64,000 nt of DNA from CBDFKF01 sp965248765 (GCA_965248765.1 CBDFKF010000004.1:1178001-1242000), one strand, 5' to 3'; shown: positions 44,286 through 54,196, counted from the first letter of the stretch. The notes: a model not told the origin generated them from the letters alone. Numbers and translations are program-made.

Positions 44286-44606
44286 TCAGGCATCGGCCTT
44301 GCTGCCGCCGCGGCAATCGGGCGATTCCTGTACGGCACCACCACTCGCCTGCCACTCGGCCGCGGTCAGAGTCTGCATCGTCAGCGCGTGGACGTCGCGT
44401 TCGAGCTCGTCGCCGAGGATCCGGTGAATCGCCTGTTGCCGGCGGACGCGGTCCTGGCCTTCGAACGCCTCGGCAACGACCACGAGTTTGAAGTGCGACT
44501 CCGAGCCCGGCGGCACGCTGTGCATGTGGCTCTCGTTGATGACCTGCAGGTGCACCGGCGACAGCGAGGCCCGCAGCTTTTCCTCGATCCGCTCCTGAAC
44601 GCTCAA
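44286..44606 (-). CDS. BolA family protein
   Basis: A 106-residue BolA/YrbA-type protein with the class II KH-like fold (IEEKLRASLSPVHLQVINES, HFKLVVVAEAFEGQDRVRRQ, HRILGDELERDVHALTMQTL). BolA proteins pair with monothiol glutaredoxins in iron-sulfur trafficking; the conserved His-rich HMHSV segment fits cluster ligation. It is 37 bases upstream of the PhyH gene start on the same strand. Confidence 0.94.
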   Translation of the reverse strand: MSVQERIEEKLRASLSPVHLQVINESHMHSVPPGSESHFKLVVVAEAFEGQDRVRRQQAIHRILGDELERDVHALTMQTLTAAEWQASGGAVQESPDCRGGSKADA

Positions 44607-44671
44607 ATTTTCGGCCCTCGGTGGTCCTAGTCTCGATGGTCGCGGCGGCGGCCGTATCCACGGTTATCCTA

Positions 44672-45139
44672 TCATGATCCTCCGGGCAGATGAGCGGCGA
44701 AGCGCAGCCGTACGTAGTCCGCCCACCACCGTCCTTGCGCATCACACAACCGATCGCGGGCCCGCTCGATCACCTCCTCCTGTACCGTCGCTCTTCGTGC
44801 CTCCGGAACCGCGGCTAGGTGACTCTCGCCGAAGGTCTCGAGCCATCCGTCGAGCCCGGTAGGCAGCTCGGTCGGTCGCGGGATCAGTGCGATCTCGTCG
44901 ACGGCGAACTCATGGCTCTCGAGTTTCATCGCATATGCGGTGTCGCTGGGAAAATACCAGGGGAAGAGAGGGCCCGGGTCGATTCCATGCGCTTGCAGGA
45001 CGCCGTGGAGGACCTCGACGATGATCGCGATGTTGCCCTGGCCGCCCATCTCGCCGACGAACCGGCCGCCCGGCTTCAGAGCCCTTCGCACCCCGGCGAC
45101 TACGGCATCGGCATCGGTCATCCAGGCGATCGCGCGCAT
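44672..45139 (-). pseudogene. C-terminal fragment of a class I SAM-dependent methyltransferase (N-terminus lost)
   Basis: About 155 codons resembling the second half of trans-aconitate methyltransferase-like proteins (AIAWMTDADAVVAGVRRALK, then PGGRFVGEMGGQGN, then WADYVRLRFAAHLPGG). The SAM-binding motif I (GxGxG) that should be ~70 residues earlier is absent. The homology stops at ~45139, precisely where the oppositely oriented sulfite reductase fragment begins. An ATG at 45139 may be fortuitous. Confidence 0.75.
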
Positions 45140-45929
45140 TGAGGCCTACTTTGCGCCGCCCGCCTACCAGGGCGTCAACGGTGGGGCCCAGGAGTTCGAG
45201 GTCCTGCGCGAGCATGACCGCGATTTCGCCAAATGGGGTGCGCGCAACCTCGAGACTCACAAGCAGCCGGGCTACGCCATCGTCAACATCTCGCTCAAGC
45301 CCCAAGGCGGTGCCCCGGGCGATGCGACCGCCGAGCAGATGGATCTCATCGCCGATCTCGCCGAACGCTACAGCGCCGATGAGATACGGGTGAGCCATGA
45401 GCAGAACCTGTTGCTGCCGCAGGTCCGCTTCGATGATGTTCCGACGGTATGGCGCGCTCTTGCCGGGGCTGGCCTTGCGACCCCCAACATCGGGCTCATC
45501 AGCGACATCATTGCGTGCCCCGGCCTTGATTTCTGCAACCTCGCCAACGCTCGCTTGATCCCCATCGCCGAGGACCTCACCGAGCGCTTTTCCGATCTCG
45601 ACCGCCAGCACGCTATCGGTGACATCAAGATCAAGATCTCGGGCTGCATCAACGCCTGCGGCCATCACCACGTCGGCCACATCGGCGTGCTCGGCGTCGA
45701 CAAGAAAGGCGAGGAGTTCTACCAGCTCACCCTCGGCGGCAGCGCCGATGAGAACGCCGCGCTCGGCGATCTCATCGGTCCCGCTGTCGGCTACGACGAC
45801 GTCGGTCCGGCCGTCGAGACCCTGGTCGAGACCTATCTCGCCGAGCGCGACGAGGGCGAGACTTTCCTCGAGACCTATCGGCGGGTCGGCCTCGACCCGT
45901 TCAAGGAGGCGCTCCATGGCATTCATTAG
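45130..45929 (+). pseudogene. Sulfite/nitrite reductase haemoprotein, C-terminal half only
   Basis: About 265 codons of the ferredoxin/NADPH-type sulfite reductase beta component. The half-repeat ferrodoxin-like segment (ARIEAYFAPPAYQGVNGG, HEQNLLLPQVRFDDVP) and the siroheme/4Fe-4S ligands CPGLDFCNLA and SGCINACGHHH are complete. The N-terminal half (~250-280 residues) is missing: homology starts at the junction with the reversed methyltransferase fragment. There is no start codon in place. It ends with a Shine-Dalgarno for the following DUF934 gene, so this was the cysI-DUF934-cysH operon of alphaproteobacteria. Confidence 0.85.
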
Positions 45930-46358
45930 AAACGGCGAGCTGGTCGAGGACCGGTGGACCTGGGTCGATGATCGAGCGGCGCTGGCGGGGGTATCGCACC
46001 CGATCGTCCCGTTGGATTTATGGCAGGAACAGGCGGAGACGCTGCGCGCCCGCGGCGGCCCACTGGGCATCCAGCTCGCTAGCGATCAGTCGCCGGCGTT
46101 GATCGCCGACGATGTGGCGCACTTCGAGCTGGTTCGGCTCGAGTTTCCCAAGTTCACCGATGGCCGCGCCTACAGCTACGCGCGCCTCCTGCGCGAGCGC
46201 TACGCGTTTCGCGGCGAGCTGCGAGCGATCGGCAACGTGCTGCGCGATCAGTTCCTGTTCATGGCGCGCTGCGGCATCGATTTGTTCGAAGTAAGCGACG
46301 AGCAACCGATCGAGACTTGGCGGGCGGCGATCGATGAGATCGCCGTCTTCTATCAAAA
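45916..46358 (+). pseudogene. DUF934 (CysI-associated) protein, C-terminus lost to a fusion with cysH
   Basis: ATG 45916 overlaps the end of the sulfite reductase and follows AAGGAGG. About 147 codons (MAFIRNGELVEDRWTWVDD, then FPKFTDGRAYSYARLLRE, then GNVLRDQFLFMARCGID) match DUF934, a small protein always next to cysI in sulfur assimilation, up to EIAVFYQNG. The expected last ~10-20 residues are replaced by an out-of-frame run. A deletion has joined it to the second half of cysH. Confidence 0.8.
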
Positions 46359-46754
46359 CGGTTTCAGAGCACCACGCGCCTGGCGCTCGATCGCATCGAA
46401 GCGATTGACGGGCGGATCAGGATCAACCCGCTTGCACACTGGGACCGCGACCGGATCGAGGCCTATTTCGCGGCGCAAGATCTGCCGCGCCATCCGCTTG
46501 AAGCGGACGGCTTTGTCTCGATCGGCTGCATGCCGTGCACTGACCGTATCGCCGCCGGCGAGACCGGGCGCGAGGGCCGCTGGCGGGGCCATGCCAAGAC
46601 CGAGTGCGGCATCCATGATCGCGTTGAGACGAACGTCAACGCGCCGGCCGTCCGCGCCTGGAAACGCTCGATCTCCGAGGCCGCCGACTCGGTCCTCCAG
46701 CCATCCGATAGCGACCAACCACTGCTCACGGTCGACGGCGGCCAGCCCGGCTAG
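46356..46754 (+). pseudogene. cysH: Phosphoadenylyl/adenylyl-sulfate reductase, C-terminal half only
   Basis: About 130 codons, no start codon: KRFQSTTRLALDRIEAIDG, then IRINPLAHWDRDRI, then LPRHPLEADGFVSIGCMPCT, then the redox motif KTECGIH. The P-loop/PP motif and the N-terminal Cys pair of the 4Fe-4S type are missing. The reading frame differs from that of DUF934, confirming the join at about 46356. The enzyme would reduce APS or PAPS to sulfite. Confidence 0.85.
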
Positions 46755-46973
46755 GCTTGCCGGCTCGTCGCCAGGACGGGCGCACGCGCTTCTCCGGGGC
46801 GGGGTGCGCGCCGGCCGCGCCGATGGCGCGCTCACCCAGATTTTGTCCGACCGATCTGCGACCGTCATCACTGTGGGGCGAAGGAGCACGGGCCATGCTC
46901 GGGACGCCTCAGTTCGGGAGGTCAGCCGAAAATGCGCTAGTGTAGGCGCGACGGGAAGCTTCGGAGACGCGAC

Positions 46974-48578
46974 ATGACGAATGTGGGACCGATCGTCAGC
47001 AGTCACGGCCTCGGCGGCCACGGGATCGACGACTACAAGACCGCACACTGGAACCTCGCGGCTCCGGCGCTCTATGAGCACACCCTCAGGCGTGGCGATA
47101 GCGCCCTGGCCGAAGGCGGTGCGCTGGTCGTCCTGACCGGAACCCACACCGGGCGCTCGCCGAACGACAAGTTCATCGTCGATGAGCCGTCGACGCACGA
47201 CAACATCTGGTGGGGCGATGTCAACGTTGCGATCGACGCGGCGCGTTTCGACCGCCTGCACGCCGACATCGCGTCGTATTTCGCCGAGCGTGATCTCTAC
47301 GTCCAGGATCTCCAGGTCGGGGCTGATGCCGATTACCGGATGGACGTCCGCGTGGTGAGCGAGAGCCCGTGGCACAGCCTGTTCGCCCGCAACATGTTCC
47401 TGGAGCCGCCGGCGGCCAGCCTGGCGAGCTTTCAGCCGCAGTTCACGGTCCTGCACGCGCCGTACCTGCGAGCCGATCCCGACACCCACGGCACCAACTC
47501 CGATTGTTTCATTCTCGTGAGTTACGAGCGCGCCATGGTGCTCATCGGCGGCACCGCCTACGCCGGCGAGATCAAGAAATCGATCTTCTCGATCCTCAAC
47601 TATCTCCTGCCCGAGCAAGATGTGCTGCCGATGCATTGCTCGGCCAACGTCGGTACGGCCGGCGATAGCGCGATCTTTTTCGGTCTCTCCGGAACCGGTA
47701 AGACGACGCTCTCGGCCGATCACTCGCGCACCCTGATCGGCGATGACGAGCATGGCTGGTCGCCCGCGGGCATCTTCAACTTCGAAGGCGGCTGCTATGC
47801 CAAGGTCATTCGCCTATCGCCTGAAGCGGAGCCGGAGATCTACGCCACCACCCATCGGTTTGGCACGATCCTCGAGAACGTGGTCATGGATCCATCGACC
47901 GGCCGCCTCGACCTTGATGACGACCGCTACACCGAAAACACTCGCGCGAGCTATCCGATCGACTTCATCCCGAATGCGAGCGAGGACGGCCACACGGGGC
48001 ATCCCGACAACATCGTGATGTTGACCGCCGATGCCTTCGGCGTCCTGCCGCCAATCTCCCGGCTCAGCCCCGAGCAGGCGATGTATCACTTCCTCTCCGG
48101 CTACACCGCGCGCGTCGCCGGCACCGAGAAGGGCCTGAAGGAGCCGACGGCGACCTTCTCGACCTGTTTCGGTGCGCCCTTCATGCCGCGCCACCCCTCG
48201 GTCTACGCTGACATGCTGCGGCGCAAAATGGCGACGACCGGCGCCGACTGCTGGCTGATCAACACCGGCTGGAGCGGCGGCCCTTATGGCGTCGGCGCCC
48301 GGATGGAGATCACGCACACGCGGGCGATGGTGCGCGCCGCGCTCGACGGCCGATTGTCCGATGTAGCGGCGCGGCCCCACCCGAATTTCGGGCTGTTGGT
48401 GCCCGAGGCCTGTCCCGAGGTCCCGGCCAGGGTCCTCGATCCGAGAAACACTTGGCAGGACGGTGGCGCCTACGACACGGCCGCCGACTCGCTCGTCAAG
48501 CGCTTCGCCGGCAACTTCAAGCAGTTCGAGCCCTACGTCGATGACCCGGTGAAAGCGGCCTGCATCGGCCCCGCCTGA
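46974..48578 (+). CDS. pckA: Phosphoenolpyruvate carboxykinase (ATP)
   Basis: 534 residues, the key gluconeogenic enzyme converting oxaloacetate to PEP. Seen: the family signature LTGTHTGRSPNDKF, the oxaloacetate loop RMDVRVVSE, P-loop GLSGTGKTTLSA, metal-binding DDEHGW and SYPIDFIPNASEDGHTGHP. Intact and full length. It follows the broken sulfur locus after 219 bases, which contain its promoter but no clear regulator site. Confidence 0.97.
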   Translation: MTNVGPIVSSHGLGGHGIDDYKTAHWNLAAPALYEHTLRRGDSALAEGGALVVLTGTHTGRSPNDKFIVDEPSTHDNIWWGDVNVAIDAARFDRLHADIASYFAERDLYVQDLQVGADADYRMDVRVVSESPWHSLFARNMFLEPPAASLASFQPQFTVLHAPYLRADPDTHGTNSDCFILVSYERAMVLIGGTAYAGEIKKSIFSILNYLLPEQDVLPMHCSANVGTAGDSAIFFGLSGTGKTTLSADHSRTLIGDDEHGWSPAGIFNFEGGCYAKVIRLSPEAEPEIYATTHRFGTILENVVMDPSTGRLDLDDDRYTENTRASYPIDFIPNASEDGHTGHPDNIVMLTADAFGVLPPISRLSPEQAMYHFLSGYTARVAGTEKGLKEPTATFSTCFGAPFMPRHPSVYADMLRRKMATTGADCWLINTGWSGGPYGVGARMEITHTRAMVRAALDGRLSDVAARPHPNFGLLVPEACPEVPARVLDPRNTWQDGGAYDTAADSLVKRFAGNFKQFEPYVDDPVKAACIGPA

Positions 48579-48608
48579 GCCGCACGATCGACCGAACGGC
48601 GGCAGACC

Positions 48609-48899
48609 ATGCTGTTCATGGTGATCGAGAGCTTCCGCAATCAGGATCCGACACCGGTCTATCGCCGGTTGGAGGAGCGAGGCCGACTGATGCCCGACAG
48701 CGTGACCTTCCGCGGCAGCTGGGTCGCCGCCGACCTCAGCCGATGCTTTCAGCTCATGGAATGCGAGGACATCGGCCAGCTCCAACGGTGGGTGGCGGCA
48801 TGGACAGACCTCGTCGCCTTTGAGATCGTTCCCGTCACCGAGGGCACGGAAGTCGCCGAGGCCCTGGCGCAACGGCGCGCAGCCTCATCCGACGCATAG
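48609..48899 (+). CDS. DUF3303 family protein
   Basis: A 96-residue cytosolic protein with the compact alpha/beta pattern of DUF3303 (MLFMVIESFRNQDPTPVYRR, GRLMPDSVTFRGSWVAADLS, LMECEDIGQLQRWVAAWTD, FEIVPV). It resembles EthD/YCII-like ferredoxin folds. Function unknown. It is 30 bases after the pckA stop on the same strand. Confidence 0.85.
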   Translation: MLFMVIESFRNQDPTPVYRRLEERGRLMPDSVTFRGSWVAADLSRCFQLMECEDIGQLQRWVAAWTDLVAFEIVPVTEGTEVAEALAQRRAASSDA

Positions 48900-49046
48900 G
48901 GGCCGCCTCGTCTTGACCGCCGGGCTTGGTGACGGCCAGGGCTTGGGTTATGACTTAGGCGGCCCATGACCGAGCCTCCTCCGATCCGCTCAACCATCTT
49001 CCACAACGCCACGGCGGCCTCGCTGCTGCGGCGCGGCGCTTGACGC

Positions 49047-50987
49047 ATGTGCGGCATCGCCGGAGTCCACAGCCTCGACGGCACCCCGATCCCCGGTCTT
49101 GATCGGGCGCTGGCGGTGATGGGCGAGCTCTTGGCCCACCGTGGCCCCGATGACGCCGGCACCTGGCAGAGCGCGACGGGCGATGGCGGCTTCGCCCACC
49201 GTCGCCTCAGCATCATCGATCTCAGCGCGACCGGGCGCCAGCCGATGGTCGGGCCGGCGGGCAGCGCCATCGTCCACAATGGCGAGGTCTATAACCACGT
49301 AGAACTGCGCGAGGGCTTGGCCCGCCATTGGCACTTTGCCGGCCGCTCAGATACCGAGGCCATCCTCGCTGCCTACCACCGCCATGGCACCGACTGCCTC
49401 GCCCACCTGCGCGGCATGTTCGCCTTCGCCATCCGCGACGGCAACCGTCTCTTCTGCGCCCGCGATCGCTTCGGCATCAAGCCGCTCTATTACGCGATCG
49501 TCGGCGATCGCTTCCTGTTCGCCTCCGAGGTCAAGGCGCTGTTGCCGTTTCTACCCACGGTCGAGACCGATCCAGCCGCCTTCGCCGAGTACGTGATGCT
49601 GCAATACGGGCTGGGGGAGAAGACGCTCTTCCGCGGCGTCCGCCAGCTTTTGCCCGGCCATGCGCTGGCGGTCGTGAATGGCGCCGTGCGGGTCTGGCGT
49701 TACTGGGACGTCGACTATGCGATCGATCATGGGCACAAGGCAGCGGCCGTGCACACCAGCCTTGCTGAGCTCCTCGACGATTCACTCAAGCTGCACATGC
49801 GCAGCGACGTGCCGGTCGGCGCGTATTTGAGTGGTGGTATGGACTCGAGCCTGATCGCCGGATTGAGCGCCCAGCTGTCCGGCGACGCGGAAGCCTTCCA
49901 CGGCAAGTTCAGCGCCCCGCCCGGCTACGACGAAAGCGTCTACGCTCAGGCTGCGGCCTCGGCCGCCGGTGCCCGCCTGCACGAGGTCGACATCACAGCC
50001 GATGACTTCCTCGATCACATCGAAGCGGTGATCTACCACCTCGACTACCCGATCGCCGGGCCCGGCTCATTCCCCCAGTTCATGGTGGCTCAGCTCGCTG
50101 CCCAGCACGTCAAGGTGGTGTTGGGCGGCCAGGGCGGCGATGAGATCTTCGGCGGCTATGCCCGCTATCTGCTCGCCTATTTTGAGCAGTGCATCAAAGC
50201 GGCGATCGAGGGCACCTACACCCACGGCCGGTTCGTCGTCACCGCCGAATCGATCATTCCCAACCTGGGCGTGCTGCGGGAGTACACCCCCCTTATCCGA
50301 CAGTTTTGGCGTGACGGCGTGTTCGAGCCGTTGGATCGCCGCTACCTGCGGCTGATCGACCGCTCCGCCGACATGGCCGATGAGGTCGACTGGGACGCCC
50401 TCGATCGTGAGGCTGTCGCCGAGTCCTTCTTCGCCATCTTCAACAGCAGCAAGAACGTGCGCCACGAGGCGTACTTCGATTCGATGACCCACTTCGACTT
50501 CAAGTGCCTGCTGCCGGCGCTCCTCCACGTCGAGGACCGCATGAGCATGGCCCATGGCCTCGAATCACGGGTGCCGTTCCTCGACCATCCACTGATTGAG
50601 TTTGTCGCGACCGTGCCGGCCGATCTCAAGTTCAAGGACGGGCAGATGAAGTTCCTGATGAAAGAAACGTTCGCCGAGACGATTCCGGCCGACATCCGCG
50701 ACCGCCGCGACAAGATGGGATTTCCCGTGCCGCTCTCGGAATGGCTCGCCGGGCCGCTCAAGGACTTCGTCAATGACGTCTTCCGGTCCCAGGCCGCGCA
50801 ATCCCGGCCGTTCGTCAATGCCAAGGCCATCGTTCGCAACCTCGACGGCACCGCCCGCTTCAGCCGCAAGCTCTGGGGTTTGTTGAGTCTTGAGCTATGG
50901 TATCGCGCCTTCCACGACCGCCAGGCCGAGCTACGCCGGCTGGTGGCGGACGAGCTACCGGCGGCGCGCGCCGTCGGTTCAGACTGA
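49047..50987 (+). CDS. asnB: Asparagine synthase (glutamine-hydrolysing) family amidotransferase
   Basis: 646 residues. The N-terminal glutaminase domain begins with the nucleophile Cys2 (MCGIAGVHS) and has HRGPDDAG, HRRLSIIDL and HNGEVYNH; the C-terminal synthetase domain has the P-loop SGGMDSSLIAG and YDESVYA. It heads the polysaccharide cluster that runs to 57593. AsnB paralogues in such clusters usually amidate sugar uronic acids or a lipid-linked precursor rather than aspartate, so the true acceptor is uncertain. Confidence 0.93.
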   Translation: MCGIAGVHSLDGTPIPGLDRALAVMGELLAHRGPDDAGTWQSATGDGGFAHRRLSIIDLSATGRQPMVGPAGSAIVHNGEVYNHVELREGLARHWHFAGRSDTEAILAAYHRHGTDCLAHLRGMFAFAIRDGNRLFCARDRFGIKPLYYAIVGDRFLFASEVKALLPFLPTVETDPAAFAEYVMLQYGLGEKTLFRGVRQLLPGHALAVVNGAVRVWRYWDVDYAIDHGHKAAAVHTSLAELLDDSLKLHMRSDVPVGAYLSGGMDSSLIAGLSAQLSGDAEAFHGKFSAPPGYDESVYAQAAASAAGARLHEVDITADDFLDHIEAVIYHLDYPIAGPGSFPQFMVAQLAAQHVKVVLGGQGGDEIFGGYARYLLAYFEQCIKAAIEGTYTHGRFVVTAESIIPNLGVLREYTPLIRQFWRDGVFEPLDRRYLRLIDRSADMADEVDWDALDREAVAESFFAIFNSSKNVRHEAYFDSMTHFDFKCLLPALLHVEDRMSMAHGLESRVPFLDHPLIEFVATVPADLKFKDGQMKFLMKETFAETIPADIRDRRDKMGFPVPLSEWLAGPLKDFVNDVFRSQAAQSRPFVNAKAIVRNLDGTARFSRKLWGLLSLELWYRAFHDRQAELRRLVADELPAARAVGSD

Positions 50988-50999
50988 AGGTCGCGGCCG

Positions 51000-51932
51000 A
51001 TGAAGGTATTGATCACCGGCGGCGGTGGCTTCCTCGGCTCGCACCTGGCCGACCGCCTGACGGCGCGCGGCGATGTGGTGCTCGCCATCGACAACTTCAC
51101 GACCGGGCGGCGCGACAACCTCGTGCCGCGCGACGGATTGACCTTGGTCGAGGGCAGCATCGCCGATCCCGACGTTATCGCCGGCGCTTTCGGTGATTTT
51201 CGCCCCGATGTCGTAGTGCACGCGGCCGCGGCGTACAAGGACCCCGACGATTGGACCGGGGATGCGCTGACCAACGTCGTCGGCACGGCAACGGTGGTAA
51301 AGGCAGCTCAGGAGGTTGGCGTTGAGCGGCTCATCTATTTCCAGACCGCGCTCTGCTACGGCCTTAAACCACTTGAGCAGCCGATTACGCTCGATCACCC
51401 GATCCTGCCGGATGGCTCGAGCTACGCCATCTCAAAGACCGCGGGCGAGCACTATGTGCGGCTATCGGGCCTCGACCACGTCAGCTTCCGTCTGGCCAAT
51501 GCCTACGGGCCCCGCAACCTCACAGGACCGCTGCCGACCTTTTATCAGCGGCTGACCAGCGGCAAGGACTGCTTCGTCATGGATACCCGCCGCGACTTCG
51601 TCTACGTCGACGACCTGGTCGGTTGCGTGATGGGGGCGGTCGAGGGCAAGGGGCACGGCGTTTACCACATCTCCTCAGGTGGCGACTATGCGATCCAGGA
51701 GCTTTACGACGGGGTGGTGAAGGCGCTGCGCCTGAACCTCGAGAAGCCCGTGGAGGTGCGCCCGCGCGCGCCCGACGATGCCTACACAATCCTGCTGGAC
51801 CCCACGCGCACCTTCGAGGTGTTCGACTGGGCGCCGGCCACGCGGCTCGACGAAGGCATCCGTCGTGCCGTTGACTACTACCAGGCCTACGGTATCGCCG
51901 AGACGTTCACCCACCTCAAGCAGCCGGACTAA
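51000..51932 (+). CDS. NAD-dependent epimerase/dehydratase (nucleotide sugar)
   Basis: A 310-residue extended SDR. Cofactor motif ITGGGGFLGSHLADRL, then HAAAAYKDPDDW, catalytic region QTALCYG and SSYAISK (YxxxK), RLANAYGPRN, and RRDFVYVDDLV. Probably a UDP-sugar 4-epimerase or dehydratase supplying the surrounding glycan pathway. It begins 12 bases after asnB and ends 6 bases before the flippase. Confidence 0.92.
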   Translation: MKVLITGGGGFLGSHLADRLTARGDVVLAIDNFTTGRRDNLVPRDGLTLVEGSIADPDVIAGAFGDFRPDVVVHAAAAYKDPDDWTGDALTNVVGTATVVKAAQEVGVERLIYFQTALCYGLKPLEQPITLDHPILPDGSSYAISKTAGEHYVRLSGLDHVSFRLANAYGPRNLTGPLPTFYQRLTSGKDCFVMDTRRDFVYVDDLVGCVMGAVEGKGHGVYHISSGGDYAIQELYDGVVKALRLNLEKPVEVRPRAPDDAYTILLDPTRTFEVFDWAPATRLDEGIRRAVDYYQAYGIAETFTHLKQPD

Positions 51933-51938
51933 CCGCCG

Positions 51939-53390
51939 ATGCTACTCCGCGGGCTCGCCCGGGAGACGGTCATCTATACCGTCGGCAACGGCACACGGGG
52001 GATTGCCGCTCTTCTCGCGCTGCCCATCTACACCTTCTTCCTCGCCCCGCCTGAGTTCGCCATCATCGCGTTGTTGACGGTCTTCGGAATCGTCGTCCGC
52101 GCGCTCGCTGGGCTCGGCTTCTCGATCTCGACGGCCGTGGTCTATTTCCGCAGCGAGGATGTGGGCCACCGCGCCGCCACCATCCAGACGGCGTTGGTCG
52201 CGAGCGTGGCAGCGGCGCTCCTGCTGGTGATCGTCGGCGTCGTCCTCGGCGGACCGATCAGCTCACTGCTCACCGGCAGTGCCGCCCATGGCGAGCTCGT
52301 CGCGTTGTTCGCCGCGGCCATTGCGCTGCAGCAGATCGCCTACCCGCTGATCTGGCGGCTTCAATTCCGCGTCCGGCCGATCCGTTACGTCCTCGCCTTC
52401 AGCGGCGGCACACTGATCGGCATTGTCGCCTCGGTGGTCTTGGTGGCCGACGGTCGCGGCATCACCGGATGGGTTGAGGGCGCCGTCATCGGCTCAGTCG
52501 CGATGCTGGCGATCGCTTACCTGTTCAACCATGACATCGCGAGCGTGCGACCCTGCGGCGACAACCTGCGCGCCCAGCTCAGGCTTGGGCTCCCCATAGT
52601 CCCCTCGCTCCTATTCATCTTCGTCCTCCAGGGTGCCGGCACCTACCTCCTCCAGTTCCAGGCGGGTCTCGACGCGGTCGGGGTCTATGGCATCGGCTAC
52701 AACTTCGGCCTGGCGATGAGCCTGATCGTCGCCTCCTTCATCGCCGCCTGGACTCCGTTCTTCCAGGCCTATGCGATACGCCAGCCGCGGGCGCCGGCGA
52801 CGTTCGCGCGGGTGCATCTCCTCTATACCCTCGCCATTGGCGGGTTCGTGCTCCTGTTCTTCGCCGCCGCGCAGCCGGCGGTTCTGGCGCTCACCGAGCC
52901 CGGCTTCCACGAGGCCTATCGGGTCATCGGCACGCTCGCGGCCGCCCACGCGCTGATCGGTACCTGGAGCCTACTCGCGCCGGGCCTCTATTTCTCGGGG
53001 CGCACCTACATGCAGACGGTGATCCAGGGCATCGGCGCGCTTGCCGCGGTCGTCCTCACCTGGGTTTTGATCCCGCGCATCGGTATCGACGGCGCGGCTC
53101 TGGCGATGGCCGCTGGCACCCTGCTGATGTGCGCGCTTCTGGCCCTGCACAACAACGCGCGGGGCTACCCGGCGATGGCCTATCGCCTGCGGTCGACGGT
53201 GATCGCGATCGCCGTGATCGCGATCGGCGGCGGCCTCCAACGGCTGCTTGACGAGACGCTCAGCCTCGGCGTCGCGGCGCTCGGCTCGGTCGTGATCCTC
53301 GCGGCTTACGCCGCCATCGCCTGGGCACTGTTGGCGCCCGAGGATCGTGATCGCTTCCGGCTTCAGGCCGGTCTGCGACGCAGCTCGTAG
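51939..53390 (+). CDS. Oligosaccharide flippase (Wzx/MATE-like)
   Basis: A 483-residue polytopic membrane protein of about 14 helices with the lipid-linked-oligosaccharide flippase pattern (ETVIYTVGNGTRGIAALLA, then LPIYTFFLAPPEFA at helix 1-2; KQ-type loops before the mid-domain LGLPIVPSLLFIFVLQGAGT; YGIGYNFGLAMSLIVASFI). It would move undecaprenyl-linked sugar units across the inner membrane. It is convergent with the methyltransferase gene (28-base overlap). Confidence 0.9.
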   Translation: MLLRGLARETVIYTVGNGTRGIAALLALPIYTFFLAPPEFAIIALLTVFGIVVRALAGLGFSISTAVVYFRSEDVGHRAATIQTALVASVAAALLLVIVGVVLGGPISSLLTGSAAHGELVALFAAAIALQQIAYPLIWRLQFRVRPIRYVLAFSGGTLIGIVASVVLVADGRGITGWVEGAVIGSVAMLAIAYLFNHDIASVRPCGDNLRAQLRLGLPIVPSLLFIFVLQGAGTYLLQFQAGLDAVGVYGIGYNFGLAMSLIVASFIAAWTPFFQAYAIRQPRAPATFARVHLLYTLAIGGFVLLFFAAAQPAVLALTEPGFHEAYRVIGTLAAAHALIGTWSLLAPGLYFSGRTYMQTVIQGIGALAAVVLTWVLIPRIGIDGAALAMAAGTLLMCALLALHNNARGYPAMAYRLRSTVIAIAVIAIGGGLQRLLDETLSLGVAALGSVVILAAYAAIAWALLAPEDRDRFRLQAGLRRSS

Positions 53391-54112
53391 AACTTGATCG
53401 GGTAGGGTTTGAACTCCATCAGCGCCATCCCCTCGGTGATCAGGTGGCTAAAGCCGAGATCGAAGCCCGCGAACAGGTGCGCGATCATGGCATCGTCGAC
53501 CGAGCGCAGGTGGACGAACTTGTACTTCGCGTACTTGGCCTTGTACGCGGGCAGCTCGTAGACGCTGAGGTCCTGCTCGAATGGCACCGCCAGCAATAGC
53601 TGACCGCCCGGCCGCAGCACGCGCGTGATCTCGGCGGCAAGCGGCTCGGCCTCGCGCACATGCTCCAGCACATCGGTGCAGATGACCGTATCGATGGCAC
53701 CCGTCTTGAGCGGAGTACGCTCGACCCAGCTATGTAGACGCATGATGTCGGCGGGCAGGCGTTCGAGATAGGCGTGGGCGATGTCCACCGCGATTCGGCG
53801 CGGCGCTTGCACCTGGCGCACGACAAAGCCATCGCCACAACCGAGGTCGCACACCGTGCCCGCCGCCCGCTCGGTCACGAGCCGCGTGAAGATCTCCTTG
53901 ACGATGTCCGGCGTCTTCGGCTCCTTCAGGTCATCGGCGCAGATCTGCTCGTAGTTATCGCGATAGTCGTCATCGTTGATCGCCTCGAGAAACCCGCCGA
54001 TGCCGCCCCTCGCCGAGGCCCGAGCCCCACACCCGCGGCAGACGAGGGCCTCGCCGTCGAGCGAGAATTCGCCGCCGCAGCTTGGGCAGGCCAGGAGTGA
54101 GAGGTCGAACAT
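53363..54112 (-). CDS. Class I SAM-dependent methyltransferase with N-terminal zinc ribbon
   Basis: 249 residues: an N-terminal zinc-ribbon (LACPSCGG...VCRGCG) and a methyltransferase domain with motif I VCDLGCGDGFVVRQ, VICTDVLEHVREAEP and RVLRPGGQLLLAVPF. Such zinc-ribbon methyltransferases are common in glycan clusters and may methylate a sugar or lipid carrier. ATG 54112 is preferred: longer starts have no coding bias. It is the only minus-strand gene in the cluster. Confidence 0.9.
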   Translation of the reverse strand: MFDLSLLACPSCGGEFSLDGEALVCRGCGARASARGGIGGFLEAINDDDYRDNYEQICADDLKEPKTPDIVKEIFTRLVTERAAGTVCDLGCGDGFVVRQVQAPRRIAVDIAHAYLERLPADIMRLHSWVERTPLKTGAIDTVICTDVLEHVREAEPLAAEITRVLRPGGQLLLAVPFEQDLSVYELPAYKAKYAKYKFVHLRSVDDAMIAHLFAGFDLGFSHLITEGMALMEFKPYPIKFYELRRRPA

Positions 54113-54196
54113 CGCGGTGCGGCCTACATTACCCACCCGCGCCGGGCGCGAACAGCAGCGCTGGACGCGCCGAGGGGGCCGGGCTACACCTCGGCG

